Under the pieces are notes generated by a model. It did not search any database. It had not been told where the DNA came from and worked only from the letters and a program-made list of their open reading frames with translations. DNA of 64,000 nucleotides from Aureobasidium sp. EXF-3400 (lineage: Eukaryota; Ascomycota; Dothideomycetes; Dothideales; Saccotheciaceae). The stretch's first letter is position 1. Each line of letters begins with the position of its first letter. This document shows positions 11,857-24,027 of the stretch, piece by piece. The DNA is taken from NCBI GenBank assembly GCA_024195585.1, contig SWBL01000170.1, positions 1 through 64,000 of the forward strand, written 5' to 3'. The translations under genes were made by a program, and so were the position numbers.

Positions 11857-13149
11857 ATGTCTTGGATGGACTCATGTTCGTAATCATTCTCTCGATCCTT
11901 AAAGGGATGATAATACTGACCAGGATCCAGGGTCACGGCCTAAGAAGAACGCCGCCACACCCCCTCCACTGTATCTGACAACATCAAATCCACGATATTG
12001 TTTTTCTTGTGGTCGAGTCATCGGTAGGTTATTTAACATGAGACTGCCTTTTGCTTGAACTCGAGCTTCACTGTGAGATTGATAAACAGTAAAGTGGTCT
12101 TGCTACTCAGCGGCACCATCGAAGTAATGCATCACGAGACCAGATTTCACTACTCTTCTTGATGATCACTTGCTCGGATAAATTCTCTAGTCGATAACCA
12201 AAGCTGACTGAATGCTCTAGGCTCCAGGAAATCAAACTCTGCAAAATCAGCAGCTACAGAAGTGAAGTTCTGCTCGGACAGGTGCAAGAGACATAAACTT
12301 CGGCCAGCGGATAAACGTATCGAGGCCGCATTTGCCGCCCTCCTTGACGGGCAGGATGCTTCCCAATTTGCTGCCGTTCAAGGAGATTCAGCAGCATCTG
12401 GAGAGGAAACCACCAAGATCGTGTCTAACCAAGAGAAGCCACACGACAAGTACGATTACAGCAAAAGCAACAGCAAGAAAAAGCAGCAGAAAGTCAAAGG
12501 CGATCCTCGTATCCTCGTGTCATGCAGCGAAGTAGAGACTCTGATCTTTGGTTCCCGCGATGATCCAGAAAAGACATTTGGCCGCAAGAAAAACAGAGCT
12601 AGACGCGGACTTGCGGATGACGATGTATGGAAGAGTATCGACATGGTGGACTCAGACACAGACACTGGGACTGCAGAGACCGTTTCTGCGGATGAAGATG
12701 CCATTGAGAATGGCGGTGTGATGATCTCTGATAATAGAGGTGTTCCTCTGGCTGAAGCTCCCGGGGGCAATACAGAAGCAGACGTGGTCAGGCTCAAGGG
12801 CCGACCTCCACAATCGGAATCTGAGGTCAACGGCTCGGTGGGCGGAGAGAAAGGATGGGCGGAGCGAATCCACGAGACACCCGAGATGCTGCAGAAACGA
12901 AGAGAGGGACAGAGGAGAGCAGAGGAGAAAGAGATGGTCAAGTGTGCCGCCAGAAGAGCTGTGGTTTTTGGCCTCGAGAGCAGTAGAGTGCTTGCTGGAG
13001 AAGGCAAGAAGGGAAAGAAAGGAAAGGACGATGAGGATGGAGAAACCAAGCAGGAAGGAAGAAGGATGTGTGAGGCAGTCATGCATGGGGTTGTGGTTGA
13101 ACCATCCTATGCCAAAGGAGACTGGTCCATCAGATGGCGGGAGGAGTAG
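11857..13149 (+). CDS. Uncharacterised protein with paired Cys motifs (predicted zinc binding)
   Basis: I do not recognise an established function. The exons are 11857-11875, 11931-12023 and 12221-13149, giving 346 residues. The model starts MSWMDSWSRPKKN. The first intron uses a rare GTTCGT donor; the second is 197 bp with GTAGGT..TAG. Reading across the exons brings together CFSCG (exon 2) and KFCSDRCKRHKL (exon 3), a CxxC...CxxxC pattern that could hold a zinc ion. The rest is charged and low-complexity, with lysine-, glutamate- and serine-rich stretches, including a conserved-looking SEVETLIFGSRDDPEKTF segment. An unspliced reading would begin only at 12262 and would lose the first Cys pair. 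It is convergent with the F-box gene. The exon 1-2 junction is the least certain part. Confidence 0.65.
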
Positions 13150-13476
13150 ACCATTGGCCATCTGGCATTGAATCATTAATTAAATCATACTGTCGAAAAC
13201 TTCCTGCTACGAAACAAACAGAGCATCGTGTGGTTTGCAAGTCATGGGCTTGATCTTCGTATTATGGCTAAGTATGACTGCTAAGTATGAAGCAATAGCT
13301 ATCGTAAAGCATGTGATCGAGCTCTTAATGAGTTGTAGTGACCGTCTCCGCTATGAGACCTCATTCCTCATCATTCGCAGCCTCAATATCCGTCGGTCAA
13401 ATAGATCAGTTAGGGGAGATCGGAATCGTCTCCAGCAAGATTGTCAGCAACAATCTGATCGTCTCCTCCGTGGGTT
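13150..13476. other. Convergent 3' spacer
   Basis: These 327 bp lie between two convergent genes (the zinc-binding candidate and the F-box gene). No gene or clear terminator structure is seen. Confidence 0.5.
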
Positions 13477-15246
13477 TCATACCATGTCATCATCTTCATC
13501 CTCGTCCATGTAGCTCGTATAATCTCTGATTGGCATCTTTGGACGTCTGGTAAGCTCAAAGTCCAGGACATCGCTTCTGGGCTCGATGTATTGTCTAAGA
13601 GCCCAACTGATCGGCACTGCCGTTGTTTCTTCTTTTCCGTCGGCGTTGGTCAGAGTTGAGCGTAAGAAGATGAGCTGGTTGTTGCTGTCTTGGCGACTAG
13701 GGATCTTGTCCGAGACGCCAAAGGCGACGAGCTTGAGGCAGGAAGTCGTGAAGGGTGTGTGAAGGAACAGTTTACTTGACTGCCAACGAAGCAACTCGGT
13801 ATATATGGGTTTCTCCAAGTTGGCTTTACAGCTGGGGAATGTGCTGATGTGCAAAGTCACGAGGCGAGGTAGTGAACTGATGCTGAACTGGTATGAATCC
13901 CAAGAGGGACTGCTAGCCCTCAGGATGTTGGAAGCAGGCCAGGCACAGCTGAGTTGACGCAGTTTGGTCACGCTCGAGCAGAGACGCTGGAAGTCGTCAC
14001 TAACCCAGACAAGCTCGTCGGTCGAAGTTTCTGAAGCGTGGACGAGAAGCACGTCCAACGTCTTGCCATGCTTGATTATACCATCGACGTTAGGCATGGA
14101 CTTGACGTTCGTTAGATCGATATAGAGATCTTCAACCCCTTCGACAAGACATAAGAAGTCGTCCACGGCTGTCAGAGCGTCGTTGTCTGAGTTGTCGTTG
14201 TGCTGGAATTCCAGATAACGCAGCTTGCGAGGCAGGTAGGCACTCTTACACAGCAACGAAAACAACGCATCTGCTCCGGGGCATTTGACGATCCGCAATG
14301 CTTCGATTTGGGTGAAGTCGATGAGGCGGCCATATGTTTCTGCACAGTGTCGGAGACCAACGTCTACCAGACGTAGGGTGTGGAGATGGGCAAAGGGTGG
14401 GGTAGTGATCTTGTCGAATGGAAGCAGATGACGAAACATAGTCCTGTTCACCAGTCCTGGACCTGTAGGAGTGTCGTTGAGCTCTCTCGTGGTGTAATGG
14501 ACTGGACCGTGGTCGAAATTGGTGTGCACGATTAGTTCTGTCAAAGTCGACATCTTGGAGAGTAAAAACTGACCAAGTTCCAGGGTTGACACGGATTCGG
14601 GATACACGGCAAGCTTTTGACAATTGTCGTAGAGGTACGCATGTTCACCTGACTTAGCTTCAAGCTGATCAACAGCACCTACTCCGTCGAGTCTAAAGGC
14701 AGTGAGCCACTGCAGTCGTTTCTGGCGGTTAAGAAGGATGATGAAAGTTTCTTGATCAAAAGCGAGCCAAGGAGACCACTCAAAGTCTTCGAGAATATGC
14801 TCGGGTAAGAAGTCAATGAGCATTCGAACGATGGTTTGAACACGTGAAATATCAGCGTCGGAGAGGTCGATGTGCTGGGGGGTAAACTGAATGCGGAGGA
14901 TTCTGATATGCTTCAATCCAGCATTGCCAGGGTGTAGCATGGCGCTCAATCTCACATCAGATCTTTTACCGATCTCGAGGTTCACCGTATGGTAAAGCTC
15001 TTTGACGGCGACATCGTGAAGTCGCTTCGACGTGCGACACAGTGATTTGAGATCTGATGGCCGAGGGATCTAAGGCTGTTTAGAAGTTTGGCTCATCTGG
15101 ATTCAAATGCGTGAATAGCAACCTACATGTCTGAAAATGTTGGCTTGCAGTTCTGGAACCAGTCCATCGAGACTCGAAATCTGGAAATGGTCGTTGTTTC
15201 TGCAGCCAGAGTGACCATTTTCGGTCGGTGCCACGGTCAGCGCCAT
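13477..15246 (-). CDS. F-box domain protein
   Basis: This is a likely substrate adaptor of an SCF ubiquitin ligase. The exons are 15127-15246 and 13477-15069, with a 57-bp intron (GTAGGT..TAG), giving 570 residues. The F-box (SSLDGLVPELQANIFRHV) lies at residues about 22-40 and continues across the intron into IPRPSDLKSLCRTSKRLHDV, the usual F-box pattern of a hydrophobic helix followed by L-L-C. The remaining roughly 500 residues are leucine-rich and could form irregular leucine-rich repeats, but I cannot assign a substrate. Many filamentous fungi carry large families of such proteins. An in-frame ATG at 15321 would add 25 residues; 15246 is preferred because the F-box then sits near the N-terminus. 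Confidence 0.8.
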
Positions 15247-17180
15247 GTTGACTTGCGAGATGGAGAAAGCTAGGTATGAGCTGTGATCTTGGTAAGGTGA
15301 AGTTTGTTGGTAGCTGAACACTACCGAAGACCAGGTCTAGAACAGAAAATATTGTGTGTTTCGAGGTTTGAAGCGCGCGCTTTGGTTGGTGGTCATTTCT
15401 TGCAGCCTTGTGTATGTAAGAGGCGCAGGCTGCATGAACTTGATCAGCCTCAGCGGTACTTTACCTCCGGAGAGTGAGTGACAGACGACGACCACTCAAC
15501 CTGATCTGAAACAGCAAACAACTCACTGTGTGAAAGACTGTCACCTTTGTCTCGAACTTCTTTCCCACAGCGACATATAGTGATATTTCAGGCTGTGAAA
15601 ATGCACAATATTTTCTAGGAATGGTTGCTATTCACAGAGATACCGTTCTCTATATCCTGTGGCTACGCTTTCGATTCGAAAAGAATTGTGCATTCCAATA
15701 GCTATACTATGACAGTATTTAGTACATGGCAAGGCGGCAGATCCGGTTCTCACAGTCGTGCTTCCGGACACTCGAAGCCTCTTATTTATCTTACTTACCA
15801 TTTAAGCGGCCCCTATTCCACGATTGGGGTTTGGCATTCTTGACAATACTATGCTTCTGAGAGTAGTTCTATAACACGTACGATACGTGCAATCGCAAAA
15901 CCCAGTGTGATCAACAGCCAGAGACAAAGTAAGTTGTTTATGACCTTTTCGCTCCCCTGAAGATGTTAGACCACCTTCGACGGTTCTTTTTCATGAGCCA
16001 TTGGCGCTTGATGCCTGAAAAAAAGAGACGCCACAGTCCAGCTGATGAAGCTGACCTCTTGTACGTCTTATGAATGCTCTTCAGCTCCAAGACTAACGCC
16101 ATTCCCTCAAAGAGGATGACAGGGCAGGCAAACTTTGCTTCAGCCACCAAACACATCGACCAAACTCCCGAACACGAGGGGATCATAATTTCAGGGCTTT
16201 CCTTTGTTCCATAGAAGGTATTTTACGGGGAGCAATCAACCGATAGCCCTCTGCAGAAAGTGCTGAGCAGTATAGCCCAAGACGCACATCTTCCAGGCCA
16301 ACCAGACCTTATGCAGAGAGAGCGTGTATGAGCCACTTCAATGAGCAGGCGCCGTACCTAAACAGTGTCTGTTGATGAGTCTGTTGATCATCGTCCCCAT
16401 AGGGACTCCCCTGAGAGTAGTAGCTGAAAATAATGTACTCGTATACAGAGAATACGATGACAGCGTTTCTGATTGGCCGCACTTCCGAGTGTTCCGAAGC
16501 TAGCTGGCTAGGGCGAGGTCGGTGTGACCTTTCATGCTTGTCCTCGTGTGTGGTTCTTCTTTCTCTCTTCTCTTGTGCTCTAATGACATCCTAGTAAGAC
16601 GTCGACTTACTTGACATGTCAAGCATCGATATCCAGAAAAGGAAGGCTTCAAAGGCAGAAGTCGATAAAGCCGCCCGCCATGCCTCGAGTGTTTCATCGT
16701 CCGGGAATGCAGCGCCCCTGTGGCTGGCAGACCGGTGCTATGGTCAAGGTTAGACTGGCCTATGAGGACAGACAGTTGGCGCTGTAGTTTCAGCCGTCAA
16801 CTGTGACTCTGTGAGGGGGAAATTAGACGTGGTGCAATCAAACAAACCTCACCTACTGGTCGTGTCCAACGGCACAAAACGGCCAACTACATGTCGCCAA
16901 ACCATACCATGCTTATAAAAGCCTGAGTCACACTGCGCGCGGTTCAAACAGCTGAGGTACAAGTCTATTTTCATCTCTTGGTTCGTTTAGTTCAGTCGTT
17001 GTCACTCAAAATACCCCGGACTGCCTGCTGTGTTTGTCGTGTTTCCGGCACCTTCTTTACGTCCACTGTCCCTCCCTTGCATCCACGGTTTCTTGAATTC
17101 TCTCAAATCCTCGCAAACTCTCTCACGCGTATCCCATACACGCACTACCTACCTCCAATTCACCTATCACCACTCTCGTT
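15247..17180. other. Long spacer, no gene recognised
   Basis: About 1.9 kb separate the F-box gene from the SOD gene. Short open frames exist (for example 15625-15843 and 15938-16186 minus) but show no family resemblance or intron pattern. The right end is the promoter of the SOD gene, with a TATA box at 16914-16920 and a pyrimidine-rich leader after about 17040. Confidence 0.5.
16914..16920 (+). promoter_or_regulatory. TATA box of the Cu-only SOD gene
   Basis: TATAAAA lies about 260 bp upstream of the SOD start codon, followed by a long C/T-rich leader. This is a typical arrangement for a strongly expressed fungal gene. Confidence 0.5.
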
Positions 17181-18108
17181 ATGCCTTCCTTCCTCAAGAC
17201 TGTTGCAGCCATTGCTGTGTTGGCCTCTGCTGTCACGGCCCAATCTGACACCACGCCTGTTACAGGCAAGCTGGGCGACGCTACCGTTCAAAAGAACAAC
17301 CCCGCCGGCGTTGCTTACATCGCCAGCCTCAACCCTTCCAGCAAGAGCAACATCTCCGGCACTGTCCTCGCCCTGACTAGTTCTGACAATGTCGGCGTTA
17401 ACTTTCAGATCGCCTTGACCGGTCTGCCTGCTGAGGGTGGTCCTTTCCGTATGTTGAATATTTCGCAACTCTGTATCCACGCGTTGCTAATTGAGGTTCT
17501 CAGTGTACCACATCCACGACTACCCCGTCCCTGCCGACTTTAACTGCACTGCTACGGGCGCTCACGTCGATCCCTTCTTGCGCGGCGAGGACCCTCCCTG
17601 CAACGCTTCTGCCCCTGCTACTTGCCAGGTCGGTGACCTTTCCGGCAAGCATGGAAAGCCTACCAACATGACTTTCTCTGCCACGTAAGATACGCACGTC
17701 GATATCAGCAATTGCTTTACCACTAACACGGAATACAGGTACGTTGACCAGTACGTCTCCACCGTCCCCGGCAACGGCGCCTTCATGGGCAACCGCAGCA
17801 TCGTGGTCCACTATGCCAACAAGACTCGCATTGCTTGCGCCAACTTTGTCGACTACACCAACGGCACCGCCGGCGCCAATGCCTCGAGCTCGACCAACGG
17901 ATCCTCGATCGCATCTGGCTCATCCACTCACGGTGGTTCTTCATCCTCTGCCACTGCCAGCGGTGGTTCTAAGACCAGCGGATCCAAGACCAGCGGTTCT
18001 GCCAGCTCTACTTCAAGCGTTGCTGCTAGCACCGGCGGCGCTTCTCAGATCCTGGCCAACGGCGCTCTTGCTGCTGTCCTCGGCGGTATCGCTGTCTTTG
18101 CTCTGTAA
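17181..18108 (+). CDS. Secreted GPI-anchored Cu-only superoxide dismutase-like protein
   Basis: It probably detoxifies superoxide at the cell surface. The exons are 17181-17448, 17504-17684 and 17739-18108, giving 272 residues. A signal peptide ends near AVTAQ (residue about 21). The SOD_Cu domain shows YHIHDYPV (HxH copper ligands), GAHVDPF, VGDLSGKHG and RSIVVHYANKTRIAC. The zinc-loop histidine pattern of ordinary Cu/Zn enzymes is not evident, as in fungal Cu-only SODs such as Candida Sod5. A Ser/Thr/Gly-rich stalk (about residues 175-250) follows. A hydrophobic C-terminal tail (ILANGALAAVLGGIAVFAL) is consistent with GPI attachment. Several N-x-S/T sequons are present. Both introns are about 55 bp and their removal restores the domain. 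Confidence 0.85.
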
Positions 18109-19796
18109 GGGTGGGAGGATTCACCACTCTTTCCAACAAAGATGGCGCACTGAACAGCCCATGTGTTTTCTGTACTTTTAATTCATCCTGAGCAAGAAGC
18201 TCTCTAGCTACTTCTATAGCTTTGGTGTCGGTTGGCGTTCCGGCTGATGCTTTGATCATAATGAAAACTGCTCCTTTTCATCATTTAACATTTTTCGTGT
18301 ATTTTGTGTCGACCTCGTTGCCTTTGTCCTCTTCCTTCTTCAAGTGCGATACCCGGACTGTCAAACCAGAAGCTCTTGCATGACAACATACTATGCATAG
18401 CACAGCCGTCCCCATCTTTGAGGCTTTTAATCAGTTCACGGGGTACAGCTCGAGTGTTGGTAACTACTGCTTAATCGTGCAACTGAGCCCACATGCAACA
18501 CTCCTGATGAAGAGTTCGTTTTTGATCGGTTCAGATCTCCGCGCCAACCCTCACCAAATTTCGACCATCTTCAACACCAGTAACTCGGTAACTGTATCTC
18601 AACAGCCACAAGTTGAATTGATACATTTCAACCCGAGTTCTGATTGCAATACATAGCTGATTCATTTCTTGGCTGTTTTTATCCCCATTCACGCGTAAAA
18701 TGGTGCGCAATACGCAATATTCGGTTGATCCATCTGTCAATCGTTAGAACGTCCAACTTCACCCACTACCTGAGTGCTATGCCTTGTACTTCTGTCTCCG
18801 CCTTGAATGTACCAAAATCCTTCAGTAGATATCTCCTCCTCCATGGCTATGCGTGCTCAACTGCATTGACCTCTAGCAACTCCGCTGGCATCAACATATG
18901 CATAACTTCGGCAAAATTCATCGTTCTCCACGCGTTTTGAGCGTCGTAAGAAGGGAATTCATTCAACAAAACAAGAATATTGTTCTATATGTCTTGAGCT
19001 CTACTACTGTGAGGTAGAAGATGTAGTGGTAACTGCTTCTTACGGAACTTATACCCATCCACTCTGATTGTTTCTACTACCTTCTTGCACTACTTCTTCG
19101 GCTTCCCATTCTATTCCAGCAAATACACATATCGATGTCTCCATGATTATAATAAGTAGGAGTGGCAGTAAGACGGAATTTAGAATATTCCTTCTTGTTA
19201 AAGCTTTTTGGCAGTCATGTATCTACTCATTCTTTGCCTAATACCTTAGTAGATGCAATTATATACTAATCTTCGCAGCTGTCTGATCTACAGATATATT
19301 GGTGTAGTCAAAAGTGGCAAGCAGCTAATATCAGGGTTACGTTTCTATGCAAATTGGTCAACCCTTCTTAGCTGTATAGACCTCTTCTACTTCTAGCTTT
19401 GGAGAACCAGGCACATTACAGCATCTAAGGCTACATAGGGCAGTCTTACCTGTAGATATCTACAAGACATCACTGAGTGTCATCTAGAATACCTGTGATC
19501 ATTATACCAACTGATTGATGACCGATTCGTGAGCTCATAGTAGCGTATATTAACAGATTGTCGATCCCACTCACTTTGAAGCTCTTCTCGGAGCTTTGGA
19601 CTAGGTCAACATCGATGTCGCGAATTAAACCCTACGAAGAGCGACCTAGTAGCGTACGAGAGGTCTGCACTCGTGTACACAGCCCGTAAGGGCTAGCGCA
19701 AAGATGATTCACACTATAGCACGTGACTTGAGTTTATGCAATTTTCTATGCAATGTAAATCTATACAGGTGTTTTTGATGTTATGAAGTGGCTACT
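18109..19796. other. Long A+T-richer spacer, possible degraded element
   Basis: These 1.7 kb hold no intact gene. From about 18950 to 19760 the sequence is visibly richer in A+T than its neighbours, and open frames in it are short and stop-ridden. A decayed mobile element is one explanation. I could not recognise a transposase, reverse transcriptase or terminal repeats. Confidence 0.35.
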
Positions 19797-21703
19797 CTAC
19801 TGCACATTCTCAACCTTCCAGACCTTGACTGCAGCATCGGCTCCACAACTGATGATCTTGGTGGGTTCAGTCCAGGCGATACCGCCCACACCATCCTTGT
19901 GGGCGTTCATCGCCTTAACGCGCTTGCCTGGATCGGCGAGACTCCAGACGAAGACGTTCGTGTCGAGACCACCACTGGCAGCCTTTTCACCATCGGGCGA
20001 CCAGGTGATACAAGTGACGCGGGCAGTGTGGGCAGACCAGCGGTTAGTGGTCAATGCCCATTCTGACGGCGAGGATGAGGTGTAGACGTAGATCTTGCCG
20101 TTGCTGAGACCGACGGCGAGACGGCTTGATGATGAAGGAGAGAAGGCAAGGGTCGAGATGGCAGCTGTGGCATCACGGATCTCTGCGGTAGCAGACAATG
20201 AATTGCCCGAAAGGGTGTAGATGCGGACAACCTTGTCTTCTGCACCAACGGCGACGATGTCGTCCTTGGCAGCAATACTGGTAGGAGTGAATGAGATGGC
20301 CAGAGAGCCGATCTGCTCACCTTCGTTGTAAAGAGTAATGGCAGAATTGGTGGCCACCAATGTCACAGGCTTCGAAGCTGATGCAGCGACGGTGACACTC
20401 TTGGGCTGACCATCAGTCTTGCTGGAAGAGCCAATGAAGGAACGTGTAAATGCGTCGATGGTTCTGAGAGTATCGTCCCACGAGACTGAGTAGATGCGGC
20501 CATCGCTTTGTGATGGTGCGAAGGCGCTGACATAGTTCTTGGGGGATTCGCCATCGACATTCTTGGCCTCTGCGGTTGAAAGATCCCAAGCACGTACACG
20601 GCCGTCATAACTTCCAGTCCACAGAGTCTTGTCTTTGGGTGTGTATCCAGCAGCGGTGATGGCCTTTTGGTGACCATGAACGACACGAACAGGCTTGTCG
20701 TTGCCTTCTTGCAAGTAGTTGAGGTTACCATCCAAATCGACACTGATGACGAGCCCATCACTACGTCCACTGGGCCAGGTGACACCAACCTGTTGGTTGG
20801 CAATGCTTACTGCGCCTTCCTCGCCCATGCGCCAGGTCTGGACACATTTGGCAGCCTCAACATCCCAGATCTTGACAGTCTGATCAGCACTAGCGGTGAC
20901 AAGCTTCTTTGAGTCTTTGGCCCATGAAACACCAAAAATGCTGCCTTTGTGCTCGCCTTCACCAATCTGGTTCTTGGCCTCGCCAGTCTTGCCGTCGTAC
21001 AACCAGATACGCTTGTCGCTGCCGACACTGACCAGAGAAGCACCATCCGGACTGAATGCAGTTCCGTAGATGAACTTGTCGTGCTTTCCGCGAAGACTGG
21101 TGTTGAACTTGAATGGAGCACCGTGGTAGAAGACCAGGCTCGTATCGTCGGAGCCGGTGGCAGCACGCAGAGGGCGTTGTTGACGAATGGACACCGAGTT
21201 GATCTGAGAGCTGTGTCCTGAGATCTCTCCTACACTGTTTCCGCTGTCGGCTGTGATGCAGTGGCCGAAGCGCTCTTTACCATCTCCCACAGCGATGATG
21301 CGCTGCGAGTCTCCATCCCAGGCAATGTCGTTGATGCGACCAGCAATGATGTGGTATTCTCCCTTGGTGGCGCCCTCACCCTTGCAATCCCACACACGCA
21401 CGGTACCGGAGACATCACCACTGGCTACGTAAAAGCCACTGGGGGAGAAACGAGCGACGGTGGTCTGAGAGACATGTTCGGTGTACTGTCTTGCGATACT
21501 TGGGTCGTCGATGTTGCGGACGAAGATGGACTTGTTGGCGGCGTAGGCTATTGACTGGCCGTCGGAGCTTGAACTAAGGGGAGTCGATTGGCCTCGAGTT
21601 GTTGACGGTGAGGCCGCCCAGATACCGTCTGTTGGCTTCTTTGTTAGCTGCTTGTCCTTGGAGAAACTTTGACAGCATAATACTCACCTGCTGTAATCGA
21701 CAT
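19797..21703 (-). CDS. aip1: Actin-interacting protein 1 (WD40 protein)
   Basis: Aip1 works with cofilin to disassemble actin filaments in the cortex. The exons are 21688-21703 and 19797-21628, with a 59-bp intron (GTGAGT..CAG), giving 615 residues, the normal family size. The 16-nt first exon encodes MSITA and joins to DGIWAASPSTTRGQ. The protein is a chain of WD40 repeats forming two propellers; clear repeats end in VRVWDC, IWLYDG, VKIWDV, VRAWDL, IYVYTS, NVFVWSL and VKVWKV. Segments such as HSSQINSVSIRQQRPLRAAT are characteristic of Aip1/WDR1. Without the tiny first exon the frame has no plausible start before 21401, so a naive call would truncate the first repeat. Confidence 0.93.
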
Positions 21704-23086
21704 GCTGCCTATGCCAGGAGTATGTTGCTGGTAGGTTCTGTTTACACCAGAGCTTCCGACTGCTGCCCATGGTCGCGTCTCGTCAGGCCGAAACACACCG
21801 TCATCGCTTGGCAACAACCAACCTGCGGGGTAGCTTATTTAGCCTCAGGAGACTCGCCGACTCAGTCAACGATGACTATCGAATCTCGAAACATACTCGA
21901 ATACACACTGTGTAAGCGTGCAGGGTTGAGTGCTCCACATTTGCACTCTCGTCGAGGTCACTTTCACATAATCCAGCAATCGTAACTCTCGTCTCGAGTT
22001 GGATGATGAAGCTCTTGTTGTACGTGGACCAATGTGGAAAAGAAACCAAATTATGAACAGGGTTGAGAGAACAAGCATTGAATCGCATTTAGAACACATG
22101 ACCAACTCAATGCCTATCCTATCTATGTGCAGTGTCAAACATATCTTGACTCCTTTGAAACCTCCATTGCCGCACCTTGGGTAGCCATATAAGAGGTTTG
22201 GGCGATTTCGAGCAGGGTCACACCGGGAACATGGGAATCTTGAACGTGGACAGGCTCCCAGGCATTGGCTCGACACACATCTAGTAACCTTACAAGTACA
22301 CCGTGAGTTGTCGGCACGGTTAGATTCGTAACTCCACACATGTGACATGTGTCTGGTAAGCTCTCAGTTTGGTACAATCATGCGAAAAATTATTGCGAGT
22401 CAACAAGGTACTCGAGTACGTATGTAGAATGTGGGTGGGTGTTGCGCAGAGCGTTACGCGGGCAGCGGAGTTTCTCCATCTTTGGCAACCAACTCCGCTT
22501 GCTGTTGGAGTTGGCTGACTCTCAACACTCTTGGGGAGCAGCGCGGCGTGACAGGCCAAGGCCAGTAGAGTGGCAAAAGCAGGTACTGTACCTTGTACGT
22601 CGCTGGCCCGAACCCCGGGAGTCGCGAGCTCAACCACCACCGCCGCTGCCGCCATCGACGTCAAACTCTGCGAGGCTGAACCCGCCCAACGCGCGTCGCC
22701 CCTTGGGCCCTTGCCCAGACCACTGAGACCACCCTCGACATTCAGCGTTTGTTCCTGGATTCCACCAGTGCCGTGCTGTCATTAGCGTGTCCCTGTTGCA
22801 TGGGCGAAGAAGGTGGTGCCTTGCTCGCTACCAGAACAGGCATGGCCAACGATGGCTGTGCTGATCAAAACACGAGCGCGGGATCTTTGTTTTCGTTGTG
22901 TGGATGCATGTTTAGGTAGATCGGTTGGAAAGTACTTGAAGGATCGCTCCTTCTCATCGTGCAGCATTTATTAGTCAAGTCTTGTGCATCTCGTCTCATC
23001 ACCCTCGTTCCATCCTGCTACAATACCTGTACATCTTTCCTACGGCACAAAGAACCATCTCCCATCAAATCATATTCGCAACCAAG
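21704..23086. other. Spacer, no gene recognised
   Basis: About 1.4 kb lie between the divergently oriented aip1 and the secreted sequon-rich protein gene. Open frames in both strands lack domain-like sequence. The last 100 bp are a pyrimidine-rich leader of the next gene. Confidence 0.5.
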
Positions 23087-23755
23087 ATGCAGTTCAAGTC
23101 TCTCGCCGTCTTCGCCCTCTCTGCTGGAGCCCTTGCTGCTCCCGAGAAGAGACAGGCCACCGATGCCAACCTGTAAGAATGGTCAATCCAGCATGCTGCC
23201 ATCTCACGTACTAATGATATGCGCAGTGCTTCCATCATCCAGGTTCTCCAGACTGCTGTTCCTACCTCTATTGCCCTCGAGTTCCTCACCAACTCTGCTG
23301 GTGTCTACTCTTCCGTCGCATCTGAGTTGGCCGCAAGCTCGACTCCCTCTTGGATCGCCGGCCTTCCCACCGATGTCAAGTCATACCTTGCCAGTGTTGC
23401 CGAGACTCCCTCTGCAGCCAGCTCGGCCATTGCAAACGCCACTTCTGCTGCTGCTGCTTCTGTCACATCTGCTCCAGTGATCATCGCAAACAACGGCACA
23501 GCTGTCGCCAACCAGACTGCCCCTGCTGTCGTCGCATCCAACGGCACAGCTCTCATCAATGGCACTGTCCCCGCTACCATTGCACAGAACGGAACCGCCA
23601 TCATCAACGGTACTACTCTCGGAAACGGAACCGTCGTCGTCAATGGCACTGCTATCGCCAACGGCTCTGCCATCGTGAGCGTGAATAGACCTGTTTCGAA
23701 GGAGGATTGCAACATGTTCTTAAAAGGGTTACTGCTACTCCTAGAAGTCCTTTGA
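23087..23755 (+). CDS. Small secreted protein with an N-glycosylation sequon array
   Basis: Function unknown. The exons are 23087-23172 and 23227-23755, with a 54-bp intron carrying a CTAAT branch site, giving 204 residues. A signal peptide (residues 1-18) is followed by PEKRQ, which looks like a Kex2-type processing site. A helical, Ala/Ser-rich region (ASIIQVLQTAVPTSIALEFL and TPSWIAGLPTDVKSYLASV) comes next. Then about ten N-x-S/T sequons lie within some 75 residues, most as repeated NGT units separated by 3-6 hydrophobic residues. The C-terminus (CNMFLKGLLLLLEVL) is short and hydrophobic. It does not look like a regular GPI signal, so the 3' end may be wrongly framed or spliced. Likely cell-wall or extracellular. 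Dothideomycete relatives of the N-terminal region are expected but not checked. Confidence 0.7.
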
Positions 23756-24027
23756 GCACTTGTCGTATCTTCTTCGATTGTGTTGGCGTGCATGTTGCAA
23801 TATGCAGTCGATCGAGCCTTTAGCCGAGGTAGTTGACGTCACCAACTTTCTCGAGTTCGACAACCTTGATGAGGACCTCCATTCTTCTCCAACTCATCAC
23901 ACAACCGTTATCCAAAACCATTATGATGTCGAAGCTACCAAAGAGTGTTTCTACTGCCACCTCGCGCTTGGCGCAGGTAAGCCAGCAGTTTTCGTCCCAG
24001 GCCCCTCTTAGACAGCAGCAAGCGAGA

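Noticed and set aside
12456..13082. A 208-codon open frame on the minus strand
   Set aside because: It is antisense to exon 3 of the zinc-binding candidate and is a Ser/Leu/Pro-rich mirror of its Lys/Glu/Arg-rich sequence, with no domain.
15625..16697. Several 60-80 codon open frames in the long spacer
   Set aside because: No family resemblance, start context, signal peptide or intron structure.
22441..22967. Possible coding sequence in the G+C-rich part of the spacer (Pro/Ala-rich open frames)
   Set aside because: Low-complexity translations in several frames with no domain or consistent frame.
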